Shown here piece by piece: positions 21,950-30,959 of a DNA stretch of 64,000 nt. The notes beneath the pieces are model-generated. The model saw only the letters and a list, made by a program, of their open reading frames with translations, was not told the DNA's origin and made no database searches. The stretch is from Bradyrhizobium sp. WSM471. Its GTDB lineage: Bacteria; Pseudomonadota; Alphaproteobacteria; Rhizobiales; Xanthobacteraceae. Position numbers and translations under genes: made by a program. How positions within the stretch are numbered: position 1 is the first letter of the stretch; the number at the start of each line of letters is the position of its first letter. The DNA lies in NCBI RefSeq assembly GCF_000244915.1, contig NZ_CM001442.1, forward strand, positions 4,588,001 through 4,652,000. The letters run 5' to 3'.

Positions 21950-22096
21950 TCCGACGGACACGGCGAATTTAGTCCCTATCCATTTGATTCTGCGTATGGT
22001 GGCACTTAACTATGCCCGACGCGGGATACCAACTGAATTGGGCAAGCGACCTTCAGGTGACCTTGGTATCGCCGCGGGGGCTATCGGAGACGAACG

Positions 22097-22426
22097 ATGA
22101 CGACTGACGTGACCATCAGTGACAAGGCCGCACGCCGGATTGGGGAGATCCTCAAGGGCGAAGGGTCTGGCGCGATGCTGCGGATCTCGGTCGAGGGCGG
22201 CGGCTGCTCCGGCTTCCAGTACAAGTTCGACATTGACCGTGCCCGCACCGACGACGATCTCGTGATCGAGCAGGACAATGCGGTGGTGCTGGTCGATTCC
22301 GCCTCGCAGCCATTCCTGGCGGGCTCGCAGGTGGATTTCGTCGACGATCTGATCGGCGCCTCGTTCCGGGTCAACAATCCCAACGCCACGGCGTCCTGTG
22401 GCTGCGGGACCAGCTTCTCGATCTAG
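22097..22426 (+). CDS. erpA: Iron-sulfur cluster insertion protein ErpA
   Basis: An A-type Fe-S carrier of 109 aa. The three cluster-binding cysteines are in GGGCSGFQ (about residue 38) and SCGCGTSF at the C-terminus. GGAGA lies six bases upstream of the ATG. It is divergent from dgt. Its 3' end, from 22328 on, is repeated in decayed form at 24282-24379, on the far side of two accessory genes; see the remnant entry. This copy is intact and should be functional. Confidence 0.95.
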   Translation: MTTDVTISDKAARRIGEILKGEGSGAMLRISVEGGGCSGFQYKFDIDRARTDDDLVIEQDNAVVLVDSASQPFLAGSQVDFVDDLIGASFRVNNPNATASCGCGTSFSI

Positions 22427-22551
22427 CGCAACTCAAAATCTGAAAAACAACCCCATGCAAAGTAGCCGGGAAGCCGGCACGATCAACTTCGTATTTTACG
22501 AAAATAACTTGACGTGTCGGGCAAAACAGGGGTCATGTACTCGGTAGAGTA

Positions 22552-23216
22552 TTATGTGTCAGTCGTGACATTATCCCACGCTTGTTCATGGTATCCGATA
22601 AGCCAGTTCAAAGCGTAGTGCCTTTCTTGCGTCACGCCAGGATCGAGACCCGCCGGTACCTCCTGTCCCTATACGGGCATTTCTAACAGTCCAGTGGTAC
22701 CTGTAGACCAGATCGGCCTGATCAAGAATGTCGGCGATCGGACGAAGTTCGGAGTCTTCGATGAACTGAGAGGTTGTCCTTTCGGCCATTGTCCCAGCGG
22801 CGAATCCCACGTCGCAAATCTGAGCTGGCTTTCCTAATTGCGCCACGAAGCCCATTGCCCAAAGCAGCGTCCAAGCGGCTTCGTGCCGCCAAGTGAATTG
22901 AATCCGGTCGTGCTGCGAGGGGGACTTGTCGAGCACGAAAGCGAGTGAGATGTGGCCGGAGTTCGTATCATTCCAGAAGTTGTTCAACTAGCTCTTCCCC
23001 AAGACCTTCGCCCTTTGCAGCAACGAAAAGGACGCAAAGAGTGCGTAGCGCGACTTCTTCTTTTGATCGTTTCAGCGCCTCAGCCGCAGTCTCAATAACG
23101 GGTAATGTGGCAAGGACAGGTACGCCCTCGGCTCGAAGGATCACTTCTGACCTGAGCCTTCGATCAATAGCTTCCGCTGAGACCCCGCCATTGTCCGCTG
23201 ACAGCCCCTCATTCAT
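22552..23216 (-). pseudogene. DUF4272 protein gene broken by two frameshifts
   Basis: Read through all frames, this stretch encodes one DUF4272 protein of about 220 aa. Segment 1 (23216 to about 22980) has RSKEEVALRTLCVLFVAAK and ends EELVEQLLE. Segment 2, in another frame, covers FTWRHEAAWTLLWAMG and LVYRYHWTVRNARI. From about 22663 the family sequence continues in a third frame, VPAGLDPGVTQERHYALNWL, ending in AWDNVTTDT at a TAA at 22552. The first break is near 22980; the second, near 22665, is consistent with one extra base in a GGAGG run. Local base composition is lower in GC than the flanks. Loss of function is expected unless these are sequencing errors. The family's function is unknown. 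Confidence 0.85.
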
Positions 23217-23341
23217 CTCGCCCCCCTACAATATTACGAGGCACCTTCGGCAGCGACAAGATCGAGCATTCCATCGCAGCCGCTTGGACCGTAAGCCAGA
23301 CTGCGGCACGCCGTGGCGCCAATAGCGGAGAACAATTACCA

Positions 23342-24241
23342 ATGCGCATGACCGATCGCCTGTTCTGCTGCCTCGCTCTCTTCCTCGCCGTTGCAGCCGT
23401 CCCGCCTCCCGCGCTCGCGGCTGAGACCTGCCCGTTCATCAGCGCCCGGGAGCTCGCCGGCGCGATGCCGGCTCTCAAATGGTCACTGATTTCAAATCAG
23501 GACGGCCGCGGCTGCATCTACCAGGGCGGGCGCGGCGACACGATGATGCTGACCGTGTTCCGCAATCCCGAGAAGAACCGCGCCAGGGAATTGTACGCGA
23601 CCTTCGTCAAAACGCTCGCCGAGCGCATGCCGCTTAACGCGGTGTCAGGGATCGGCGACGAAGGCCAGGGCGGAACGAGCGCGACCGGCGCGGAGCGCCA
23701 GGAGGCTTCGGTTGTTGCCTTGTCCGGCGATTGCATTCTGCAGATCAGCGTCTATCCGATCGGCCGGCGCGCCGACGACGCGCTGCTCGGACCGATCACC
23801 CAAGCCGCGCGCGTCGCCGTTGGCAATGTTAGCAAGACCAGCGAGCGGTTCGGCACTTGCGAATGGCTCACTGCCGCGGACGCCGACGGCTTTCTCGAGA
23901 AGAGCACGCTGCAGGTCCAGCGGACCGGCGCAGGAAGCTGCATGATGTTCGATCGCGAGGCCAACACTATGATAGTAGCGGTCATCGCGATCTCGCGCGA
24001 CACGGTCATCAGCATGATGAAACGCCCGGGCCCGTGCCAGCACATCACGGTCCCCGAGCTCGGCAGCGAAGCGTTCGGCGAGCATTCTTGCACCAAGGGC
24101 AACGGCAACGCGGTCAACATCTTCGTCTGGAAGAACGGCAGGCAGGCTTCGATCCTGTTCGCGCCGGTCAAGCCGCATCCGGCGTCCGGGTCTGTCGAGC
24201 GTCTCAAGGCGGTCGCCACGCGAGTCTATGGAAAGCTCTAA
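23342..24241 (+). CDS. Secreted protein with duplicated cysteine-containing half
   Basis: A protein of 299 aa of no family I recognise. The first 27 residues are a clear Sec signal peptide ending in PALAA. In the mature part, one Cys-Cys block (CPFIS...GRGC, cysteines 28 residues apart) is followed by a similar one from about residue 177 (CEWLT...GAGSC, 27 apart). Each ends in a hydrophobic beta-like strand (TMMLTVF and TMIVAVI). A third Cys pair follows near residue 230. This looks like an internal duplication stabilised by disulfides in the periplasm. It sits between the broken DUF4272 gene and the erpA remnant. Two possible ATGs (23342, 23348). Confidence 0.8.
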   Translation: MRMTDRLFCCLALFLAVAAVPPPALAAETCPFISARELAGAMPALKWSLISNQDGRGCIYQGGRGDTMMLTVFRNPEKNRARELYATFVKTLAERMPLNAVSGIGDEGQGGTSATGAERQEASVVALSGDCILQISVYPIGRRADDALLGPITQAARVAVGNVSKTSERFGTCEWLTAADADGFLEKSTLQVQRTGAGSCMMFDREANTMIVAVIAISRDTVISMMKRPGPCQHITVPELGSEAFGEHSCTKGNGNAVNIFVWKNGRQASILFAPVKPHPASGSVERLKAVATRVYGKL

Positions 24242-24281
24242 CGTCTTACATCGTCGGCCGTGGCTCAGCCGGATGGAGTAC

Positions 24282-24379
24282 CAGGTCGATTTCGTCGACG
24301 ATCTGATCGGCGCCTCGTTCCGCGTCAACAATCCGAACGCCACGGCGTCCTGCGGTTGCGGGATCACCTCTCGATCTGA
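24282..24379 (+). pseudogene. Decayed second copy of the erpA 3' end
   Basis: This stretch matches 22328-22426 (the last third of erpA) with few differences. It encodes the same QVDFVDDLIGASFRVNNPNA...SCGCG residues, then loses the frame after GCG. Nearly all differences before that point are third-codon-position changes that leave the protein unaltered, so the copy diverged while still coding and decayed afterwards. Homology stops abruptly upstream of the CAG at 24282. It lies nine bases from the stop of the hybrid kinase gene. Confidence 0.88.
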
Positions 24380-24388
24380 CGTCGCCGG

Positions 24389-26719
24389 CTAGGCGCCGGT
24401 GATCTGCCTTTCCTCGTCCGTCCAGTCCGCCTCGACCGGCATCTGCTCTGGCTGAAGCGGGGCGTCCTCCGATACCCATTGGCCGTCCAGCGCACGCAGC
24501 AGCGCCGTGACCAGCGCAGGCTTGCGCAGCGGTTTGGCGAGGAAGTCGGACATCCCGGCCTCGCGGCAGATCTTGACGTCCTCGGGGAAGGCATTGGCGG
24601 TCAGCGCGATGATCGGCAAGGCCGCGAAGCGTCCGCCCTCGGCGCGGATCGCGCGGGTCGCGGCAAGGCCGTCCATCTCGGGCATGCGCACGTCCATCAG
24701 CACGATATCGTAATCGCCTTCGGACACGGCCGCGACGGCCTCGACACCGTCGGTCACGACGCGCAACTCGACATCGAAAGCGCCGAGCATCTTGCTCACG
24801 ACCATGCGGTTGACGGCGTCGTCCTCGGCGACCAGCACCTTCAGCGGCCGGTCGAGGCCCGCGATGCGCGCCTTGAGATCGTCGGCTTCGTCGCGGTCTG
24901 CATTGTGGTCGGATACCTGCGCCTGGCTCCAGGGCAGCACCAGCGTGAAGCGGAAGGTCGAGCCTTCGCCCGGCGTGGAGGTGACGCCGATGGTGCCGCC
25001 CATCTGCTCGATGATGCGCCGGGAGATCGCTAGGCCCAGCCCGGTGCCGCCGAAGCGGCGGCTGATCGAGGCGTCGGCCTGAGCGAACTCGGAGAAGAGC
25101 TGGCCGAGCTTCTCGGGGGCGATGCCGATGCCGCTGTCGGTCACGCTCCATTCGACGGTGGCGAGCAGATCGCGGCGGGCCTGACAGACAGCTGCGATCG
25201 TGACTTCGCCTGCGTCGGTGAACTTCACCGCGTTGGCGGCGAGATTGAGCAGGACCTGGCGGATACGCGCGACATCGCCGCGCAGCGTCGGCGGCAGGTT
25301 GGGATCGAGTTCGACCTTGACCGCAAGCCCCTTGCTCTTGGCGCTCGCGCGCACGACGGTCGCCACGGCTTCGACCATCGCCTGCGGCGCGAAGTCGATC
25401 ACCTCGAACGCGAAACGTCCGGCCTCGAGCTTGGAGAGGTCCAGAATGTCGTTGAGGATGCGCTGGAGATTGTCGCCGGACTCGCGGATCGTGGTGACGG
25501 CTTCGTGCTGCTCCGGATCGAGCTTTGTCTCCAGCAGCATGCTGGCAAGCCCGAGCACGCCGTTCATCGGCGTGCGGATCTCGTGGCTCATCACCGCGAG
25601 GAAATCGGATTTGGCACGGCTCTCGGCCTCGGCCTTTTCCGCGCGCCAGCGCTCGGTCACGTCGCGGCCGAAGCCGCGATAGCCGAGGAATTGACCGTCG
25701 CGGTCGTAGGCCGGCTTCGCAGTGAGCGACCACAGCCGCGCCTCGCCGCCGGCGACCACTTTGAGGTTCATCTCGTGCAGCGGTTCGGCGTGCTCCATCA
25801 GGCCGACGACGTTGTAGGCCGCGCTCTTGTCTTCGGGGCACAGCATGTCGAGCACGTCGGCGAAATGCGAGCCCTTCAGCAACGGCAGTGGCAGCTGTGC
25901 GACCGCGGCGAAGCGCTCGGGCACGTCGACCAGATGCCCTTCGGCGTCGGTCTGCCACAGCCAGTCGCTGGCATTCTCCTGAAAATCCTTCAGCAACAGC
26001 GAAATGATCTCGGTCTTGCGCTCGAGCTCGAGCTGGGCCTTGAGATTGCCGAGGAACAGATTGCCTTGCGAGACGATGTTCCGCGCCATGAAGAACGCGA
26101 ACAGCAGCAGGAACACCGCGGTCACGAGGTAAGGCCCGGTGCCGCACAACAGCAACGCACCGGCGCAGGCGATCGTCGTCGTCGCGAGATAGACGAGGCC
26201 CGCGCGCGGGAAGGTCGACAGCGTGAAGGCGCCGCCAGACATCATGCCGACCATCAGGCAGGCCAGAATGAGCTGGCTGGTTGGCTCGATGTGGCTGAAC
26301 AGCGCGACCGGCAGCGTGCCCCAGATTGCGGCGAGGAAAAACGCCTGCCGCAACATCTGCCGCGCGGCGCGGGGCGAGGCTTCCTGCGGCGGGCTCTGGT
26401 GAGAGCGCCGCCACGCGCGCACCGCGAGCGAGGCCGCGGTGGCGAGGGTCATGCCCCAGATCGCGAGAAAGTCGTTCCAACCCCTGCCCCAGAACAAAAT
26501 CAACACGACAGCGACGTTGAGCATGGTGACGGCCATCGTCACGGGAATCAGCCGTATCACCGCGTCGATCTGCTTGGCGCGGATGCGGCTCAGCTCCCGC
26601 TCGCTGAGACCGGCGGTCAGGCCGTCCTCGATCTCATAGCCGCCGAGCCAGTACAGGAACGCGCCGATCAACCCGTCGCGGGGCTCGGTTCGCTTCATGG
26701 ATTTATCCGGCCGTCCCAT
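24389..26719 (-). CDS. Membrane-bound hybrid histidine kinase
   Basis: A protein of 776 aa. Residues about 55-215 hold five or six membrane helices. A PAS-type sensor domain follows at about 245-360, ending in the [15 protein letters not shown] boundary. Then come HisKA with phospho-accepting H379 in [15 protein letters not shown] and an HATPase_c domain ([12 protein letters not shown]-box, DSGIGI and [13 protein letters not shown]-boxes). The C-terminal receiver domain has its aspartate in [12 protein letters not shown] and lysine in LAKPLRK. No histidine phosphotransferase domain is attached, so an external one may be needed. It converges with the erpA remnant and is divergent from xthA. 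The signal is unknown. Start at 26719 or 26698. Confidence 0.92.
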   Translation of the reverse strand: MGRPDKSMKRTEPRDGLIGAFLYWLGGYEIEDGLTAGLSERELSRIRAKQIDAVIRLIPVTMAVTMLNVAVVLILFWGRGWNDFLAIWGMTLATAASLAVRAWRRSHQSPPQEASPRAARQMLRQAFFLAAIWGTLPVALFSHIEPTSQLILACLMVGMMSGGAFTLSTFPRAGLVYLATTTIACAGALLLCGTGPYLVTAVFLLLFAFFMARNIVSQGNLFLGNLKAQLELERKTEIISLLLKDFQENASDWLWQTDAEGHLVDVPERFAAVAQLPLPLLKGSHFADVLDMLCPEDKSAAYNVVGLMEHAEPLHEMNLKVVAGGEARLWSLTAKPAYDRDGQFLGYRGFGRDVTERWRAEKAEAESRAKSDFLAVMSHEIRTPMNGVLGLASMLLETKLDPEQHEAVTTIRESGDNLQRILNDILDLSKLEAGRFAFEVIDFAPQAMVEAVATVVRASAKSKGLAVKVELDPNLPPTLRGDVARIRQVLLNLAANAVKFTDAGEVTIAAVCQARRDLLATVEWSVTDSGIGIAPEKLGQLFSEFAQADASISRRFGGTGLGLAISRRIIEQMGGTIGVTSTPGEGSTFRFTLVLPWSQAQVSDHNADRDEADDLKARIAGLDRPLKVLVAEDDAVNRMVVSKMLGAFDVELRVVTDGVEAVAAVSEGDYDIVLMDVRMPEMDGLAATRAIRAEGGRFAALPIIALTANAFPEDVKICREAGMSDFLAKPLRKPALVTALLRALDGQWVSEDAPLQPEQMPVEADWTDEERQITGA

Positions 26720-26852
26720 TCGAAAAACCTTTTCACGATCAATGGCCCGGGCCCGACTTAAGCCGGGTTAATTTTGTGGGAGATTTCGCTGCCTCCTTGA
26801 CGGGCGCGTTTGCATTTTGTTCTAACGATGGCCCCTGCCCGGAGCCGCCAAG

Positions 26853-27650
26853 ATGCCCATCAGAATAGCCACCTGGAACGTGAACTCGGTCCGGCAGCGG
26901 ATCGACCTGTTGCTGACCTGGCTGAAGGAGTGCCAGCCGGACATCGTCTGCCTCCAGGAGATCAAATGCGTCGACGAGGCCTTCCCGCGGCTGGAGATCG
27001 AGGCGCTCGGCTACAACGTGGTCACCCACGGACAGAAGACGTTCAACGGTGTCGCCCTGCTCTCGAAGCTCCGGTTCGATGAGACCAAGTCGGGGCTGGC
27101 CGGCGACGACGAGGATGCGCATGCCCGCTTCCTCGAAGGCGTGGTGACGCTCAAGTCCGGCGTGCTGCGCATCGCCTGCCTCTATCTGCCCAACGGCAAT
27201 CCGGTCGGCACCGAGAAATATCCTTACAAGCTCAAATGGATGTCGCGGCTTCTTGAGTATTCGAAGGAGCGCCTCAAGACCGAGGAGCCGCTGATCCTCG
27301 CAGGCGACTTCAACGTCATCCCGCATGCCCGGGACGTCCATAATCCCGCCGCCTGGACCGAGGACGCCCTGTTCAAGGCCGAGACGCGGGAGAGTTTTCA
27401 GTCCTTGCTCGGCCTCGGCCTGACCGATGCGCTTCGGGCCGTCACCGACGAGCCCGGGCTCTACACGTTCTGGGACTACCAGGCCGGCGCCTGGCAGAAG
27501 AACCACGGCCTGCGGATCGACCATCTGCTGCTGTCGCCACAGGCCAGCGACCGGCTCGCCAATGTCGGCATCGACAGCTATGTGCGCAGCTGGGAGAAAC
27601 CGTCGGACCACGTGCCGGTGTGGGCGGATCTCGATCTCGAGGCGGCGTGA
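26853..27650 (+). CDS. xthA: Exodeoxyribonuclease III
   Basis: An AP endonuclease and 3'-5' exonuclease of 265 aa for base-excision repair. The family motifs are easy to see: RIATWNVNSVRQR at the N-terminus, VCLQEIK with the metal-binding Glu, LAGDFNVIP with the catalytic Asp-x-Asn, and the C-terminal SDHVPVWADL with the Asp-His pair. A GGAG stands eight bases upstream of the ATG. Divergent from the hybrid kinase, convergent with exoR. Confidence 0.96.
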   Translation: MPIRIATWNVNSVRQRIDLLLTWLKECQPDIVCLQEIKCVDEAFPRLEIEALGYNVVTHGQKTFNGVALLSKLRFDETKSGLAGDDEDAHARFLEGVVTLKSGVLRIACLYLPNGNPVGTEKYPYKLKWMSRLLEYSKERLKTEEPLILAGDFNVIPHARDVHNPAAWTEDALFKAETRESFQSLLGLGLTDALRAVTDEPGLYTFWDYQAGAWQKNHGLRIDHLLLSPQASDRLANVGIDSYVRSWEKPSDHVPVWADLDLEAA

Positions 27651-27659
27651 GGCCGCCTC
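27639..27659. terminator. Hairpin at the xthA/exoR convergence
   Basis: A perfect 8-bp stem (gaggcggc / gccgcctc) with loop gtgag includes the xthA stop codon and lies just ahead of the exoR stop. There is no clear T-run on either side. It probably serves both convergent genes. Confidence 0.5.
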
Positions 27660-27665
27660 AACCCA

Positions 27666-28487
27666 TCACTCCCGGCGGCCCTGCACCCATTGCTCCAGCA
27701 TCTGCAGGCACATGGCGCGATCGTCGTCGGAGGCCTTTGCGAAGGCGCGGTTGTAGTTTTCCTTGATCCAGGTCTCGTCGCTGCCTGCGCTGTCGCGCGC
27801 CAGCGTCAACCACATCAGGCCGCGCGCGGCCTGCCGCGGCAGGCGGTCGCCGTTGAATAGCATCTGGCCGAGCAGCGCCTGGGCCTCGTGCTGGCCCTTC
27901 TGCGCGGCGAGCCCAAGCCAGCGTGCGCCGTAGCGGAAATCCTCGCGCGAAGCGTCCGGCGTCTTCAGGTACAGGCGGGCGAGATCGTATTGCGCATCCG
28001 CGTTGCCGAAATAGGACGCGGCATACGAGAACATCTCCCGCGCCCGCTCCTGGTCCGGCTTGACCTTCGAATTCGGGATGCCACTGAGATAATAGCGGCC
28101 GAGCGCCACAAAGGCGTTGGCGACGATCTGCGCCTGCGGCGCCGACGGGCTGTCCTCGGCGTGCGCGTTGGCGATGCGGGTGAAATACTCGAACGCACGC
28201 ACATCGTCCTGGGCGACGCCGTCGCCATTGGCGTACATGCGGCCGAGCTTCCACTGCGCGATGGGGTGGCCCCCCTCCGCGGCATATTGCAGGGCGCTGA
28301 GCGAGGTTTCCTGGGGCACGACTGGCGGTACATTGCGCACCTTGCCTGCTGCGCCCGGCAACGTCGTGACCACCGGGATGGTCGCATCCTTCTGGCTGAC
28401 GGGTGCGCCGTCAAAGGCGAGCGCCGGCGCGGCCAGCGCGGTAGCCCCCAACACAAACGCAACGATGGTACGCCTAGATGTCCGCAT
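27666..28487 (-). CDS. exoR: ExoR-like periplasmic Sel1-repeat regulator
   Basis: A protein of 273 aa with an N-terminal Sec signal peptide (to about residue 24, ALAF) and a series of Sel1/TPR-like helical repeats, such as ALQYAAEGGHPIAQWKLGRMY and MFSYAASYFGNADAQYDLARLY. The IPNSKVKPDQERAR segment closely recalls rhizobial ExoR. In Sinorhizobium, ExoR is secreted to the periplasm and restrains the ExoS-ChvI system, controlling succinoglycan and motility. Here that role is inferred; ExoS and ChvI are not in the window. Its start overlaps the ilvD 3' end by 14 bases, suggesting coupling to ilvD, which is unexpected for a regulator. Confidence 0.82.
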   Translation of the reverse strand: MRTSRRTIVAFVLGATALAAPALAFDGAPVSQKDATIPVVTTLPGAAGKVRNVPPVVPQETSLSALQYAAEGGHPIAQWKLGRMYANGDGVAQDDVRAFEYFTRIANAHAEDSPSAPQAQIVANAFVALGRYYLSGIPNSKVKPDQERAREMFSYAASYFGNADAQYDLARLYLKTPDASREDFRYGARWLGLAAQKGQHEAQALLGQMLFNGDRLPRQAARGLMWLTLARDSAGSDETWIKENYNRAFAKASDDDRAMCLQMLEQWVQGRRE

Positions 28488-30198
28488 AGCACTGTTTCTC
28501 GTGCGCGCCGCCCGGATGGGTCACTGCCCCACCGACCGCTGGTCCAACCTGCTGAGCATATTTCCAGAGCGCGCCCGTCGTGTGGTTAGTCGCGCGAGCG
28601 GTCCATTTGGTCTTGCGCTGGGCAAGCTCCTGGTCGCTCAATTTTACGTTAAGGGTACCGGCGACCGCGTCGATCTCGATGATATCGCCGTCCTCGAGCA
28701 GCCCGATCGGGCCGCCGATGGCGGCTTCCGGCCCGACATGGCCGATGCAGAAGCCGCGGGTTGCGCCGGAGAAGCGGCCGTCGGTGATGAGCGCGATCTT
28801 GCCGCCCATGCCCTGGCCGGTCAGCGCCGCGGTGGTCTGGAGCATTTCCCGCATGCCGGGACCGCCCTTCGGCCCCTCGTAGCGGATCACGATGACTTCG
28901 CCTTCGCGGTAGGTGCGCTTCTGGACGGCCTCGAAAGCATCCTCCTCACGGTCGAAGCACCTGGCCGGACCGGTGAACCTGAGGTTGGACATTCCCGCGA
29001 CTTTCACGATCGCACCTTCTGGCGCCAGATTGCCCTTCAGACCGACCACACCGCCGGTGACGGTGATGGGTTTGTCTGCCGGGTGCACCACGTCCTGGTG
29101 CGGATTCCACTTCACGCTTTTGAGGTTTTCGGCGATCGTTCGACCGGTGACGGTCATGCAGTCACCGTGGAGAAATCCGTTGTCGAGCAGCGTCTTCATC
29201 AGAAGCGGTATGCCACCTACTTCAAACATGTCTTTGGCGACATAACGGCCGCCCGGCTTCAAATCCGCGACGTACGGTGTCTTTTTGAAGATTTCGGCGA
29301 CGTCGAACAGGTCGAACTTGATGCCGCACTCGTGCGCGATTGCCGGTAGGTGCAGTGCAGCATTGGTCGAGCCACCGGACGCGGCGACCACCGCGGCGGC
29401 ATTCTCCAGCGCCTTGCGGGTGACGATGTCGCGCGGCCGGATGTTTTGGGCGATCAGCTCCATGACCTGCTCGCCCGCGGTCATGCAGAAGGCGTCACGA
29501 ATTTCATAGGGGGCCGGAGCACCAGCCGAGTACGGCAGCGCCAGCCCGATCGCCTCGGAGACGGTCGCCATCGTGTTGGCGGTGAACTGCGCGCCGCAGG
29601 CACCCGCCGAGGGGCACGCCACGCGCTCGATCTCGTCGAGGTCCTCGTCGGACATCGCGCCGACGGAGTGCTTGCCGACGGCTTCGAACATGTCTTGCAC
29701 GGTCACCTGCTGGCCCCGGAAATTGCCGGGCAGGATCGAGCCGCCATAGATGAAGATCGAGGGCACGTTGAGGCGGACCATCGCCATCATCATGCCCGGC
29801 AGCGACTTGTCGCAGCCGGCCAGGCCAACGAGGGCGTCATAGGCGTGACCGCGGATCGTCAATTCGACGGAATCGGCGATGCATTCGCGCGACGGCAGCG
29901 AGGAGCGCATGCCGTCATGGCCCATGGCGATGCCGTCGGTCACTGTGATGGTGCAGAATTCGCGCGGCGTGCCGCCGGCGGATGCGACGCCCTTCTTCAC
30001 CGCCTGCGCCTGGCGCATCAGGGAGATGTTGCAGGGCGCGGCCTCGTTCCAGCACGAGGCGACGCCGACGAAGGGCTGGTGGATCTGGTCGGTGGTCAGA
30101 CCCATGGCGTAGAGGTAGGACCGATGAGGCGCGCGCGCAGGGCCTTCCGTCACGTGACGGCTCGGCAGCCTCTGCTTGATGTTGCTCTTCGCGTCCAT
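28474..30198 (-). CDS. ilvD: Dihydroxy-acid dehydratase
   Basis: A Fe-S enzyme of 574 aa that dehydrates dihydroxy acids in the last common step of valine and isoleucine synthesis. Cluster cysteines are visible in VASCWNEAAPCN, GCDKSLPGM and GACGAQFTANTM. The C-terminal domain has DGRFSGATRGFCIGHVGPEA, with the catalytic Ser region. Length is standard. A 13-base tandem repeat lies 55-80 bases upstream. It is the second branched-chain-pathway gene in the window besides threonine dehydratase. Confidence 0.97.
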   Translation of the reverse strand: MDAKSNIKQRLPSRHVTEGPARAPHRSYLYAMGLTTDQIHQPFVGVASCWNEAAPCNISLMRQAQAVKKGVASAGGTPREFCTITVTDGIAMGHDGMRSSLPSRECIADSVELTIRGHAYDALVGLAGCDKSLPGMMMAMVRLNVPSIFIYGGSILPGNFRGQQVTVQDMFEAVGKHSVGAMSDEDLDEIERVACPSAGACGAQFTANTMATVSEAIGLALPYSAGAPAPYEIRDAFCMTAGEQVMELIAQNIRPRDIVTRKALENAAAVVAASGGSTNAALHLPAIAHECGIKFDLFDVAEIFKKTPYVADLKPGGRYVAKDMFEVGGIPLLMKTLLDNGFLHGDCMTVTGRTIAENLKSVKWNPHQDVVHPADKPITVTGGVVGLKGNLAPEGAIVKVAGMSNLRFTGPARCFDREEDAFEAVQKRTYREGEVIVIRYEGPKGGPGMREMLQTTAALTGQGMGGKIALITDGRFSGATRGFCIGHVGPEAAIGGPIGLLEDGDIIEIDAVAGTLNVKLSDQELAQRKTKWTARATNHTTGALWKYAQQVGPAVGGAVTHPGGAHEKQCYADI

Positions 30199-30252
30199 CG
30201 CAAACCAGTTTCCCCGGCCAACCCTTTCAGACCCGAAAAATCAGAGCCAAGA

Positions 30253-30278
30253 TTTGAATCGACCTTTTGAATCGACCT
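30253..30278. repeat. 13-bp direct tandem repeat upstream of ilvD
   Basis: Two perfect, abutting copies of tttgaatcgacct, 55 to 80 bases upstream of the ilvD start. A two-copy direct repeat at this distance could be a regulator site or a slippage product. The rest of 30279-30591, between here and the first long inverted repeat, shows no gene I can support. Confidence 0.6.
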
Positions 30279-30591
30279 TGGGGATTTCCGTCGCCTTCAG
30301 GACCACCGCTGCCGCTAAAACATTCGAGTGAATTTATTCATGTTCGGGTGTGGCCAAAAAGCGGCGTTGATGCGAACGGACAGCGATGATGGATAAATCC
30401 GTGATGAGTGTTGCATGGGCGGCACAATCGTGGCCCGGAGGACACGAATTTTCCCTACCAAAATACCATCGCGGGCGTGGACATTTGCAACTTCAGATTT
30501 TGTGGCAGGCACCGTGCGCGCCCATTCGACTCGCGACCGCGCGAACTGAGGTGAGTCGGTGTTTTCGCCTCCTCATCGCGGGGGCAGCGAA

Positions 30592-30738
30592 GCTCTCGTG
30601 TCCCGGACGCGCTGCAGCGCTCTTGCGCTGCTGCGCAGAGCCGGGACCCAGGGCGACACGGCGCAATGCAGAGAGATGGGCCCCGGCTCTGCAGCGCACC
30701 GTCGAAGGGACGCTGCGCTGCGTCCGGGGCACGAGAGC
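30592..30738. repeat. Nested inverted repeat, 147 bases
   Basis: The outer arms are 19 bases each (gctctcgtgtcccggacgc and its complement at 30720-30738) with one mismatch. An inner pair (gcagagccgggaccc against gggccccggctctgc) also matches with one mismatch. The whole unit can form a long branched stem. It lies in the gene-poor stretch upstream of ilvD. Confidence 0.8.
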
Positions 30739-30767
30739 GGAGCGTGAGGCACGTTCTCTCCACATCG

Positions 30768-30873
30768 TCATTGCGAGCGCAGCGAGTTGTCCGCCGAAGC
30801 TTTAGCGAAGGCGGAAGCAATCTAGAATCCCTCCGCGGCGGCAGACTGGATTGCTTCGCTGCGCTCGCAATGA
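30768..30873. repeat. Palindromic repeat with perfect 17-bp ends
   Basis: The ends tcattgcgagcgcagcg and cgctgcgctcgcaatga are exact complements. Further complementary blocks (gaagcaatc, gattgcttc) lie inside. Elements with such 'cattgcgagcg...aagcaatc' ends are widespread palindromic intergenic repeats in bacteria. It follows the nested repeat by 29 bases. Confidence 0.8.
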
Positions 30874-30959
30874 GTATGAGGCGGCAGCGCCACTTTTCCA
30901 GCTCGCATCTTGAATGCAGACACAGCTTCGCATCCTCGCGGCGCAAATCGCCCGAGTTT

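Noticed and set aside
24273..24392. Independent 39-residue gene at the erpA remnant
   Set aside because: The frame is only the leftover erpA tail with a new ATG; its end has lost the erpA frame and it overlaps the kinase stop.
30315..30512. Minus-strand 65-codon frame upstream of ilvD
   Set aside because: No ribosome binding site, no recognisable composition, and overlap with low-GC non-coding sequence.
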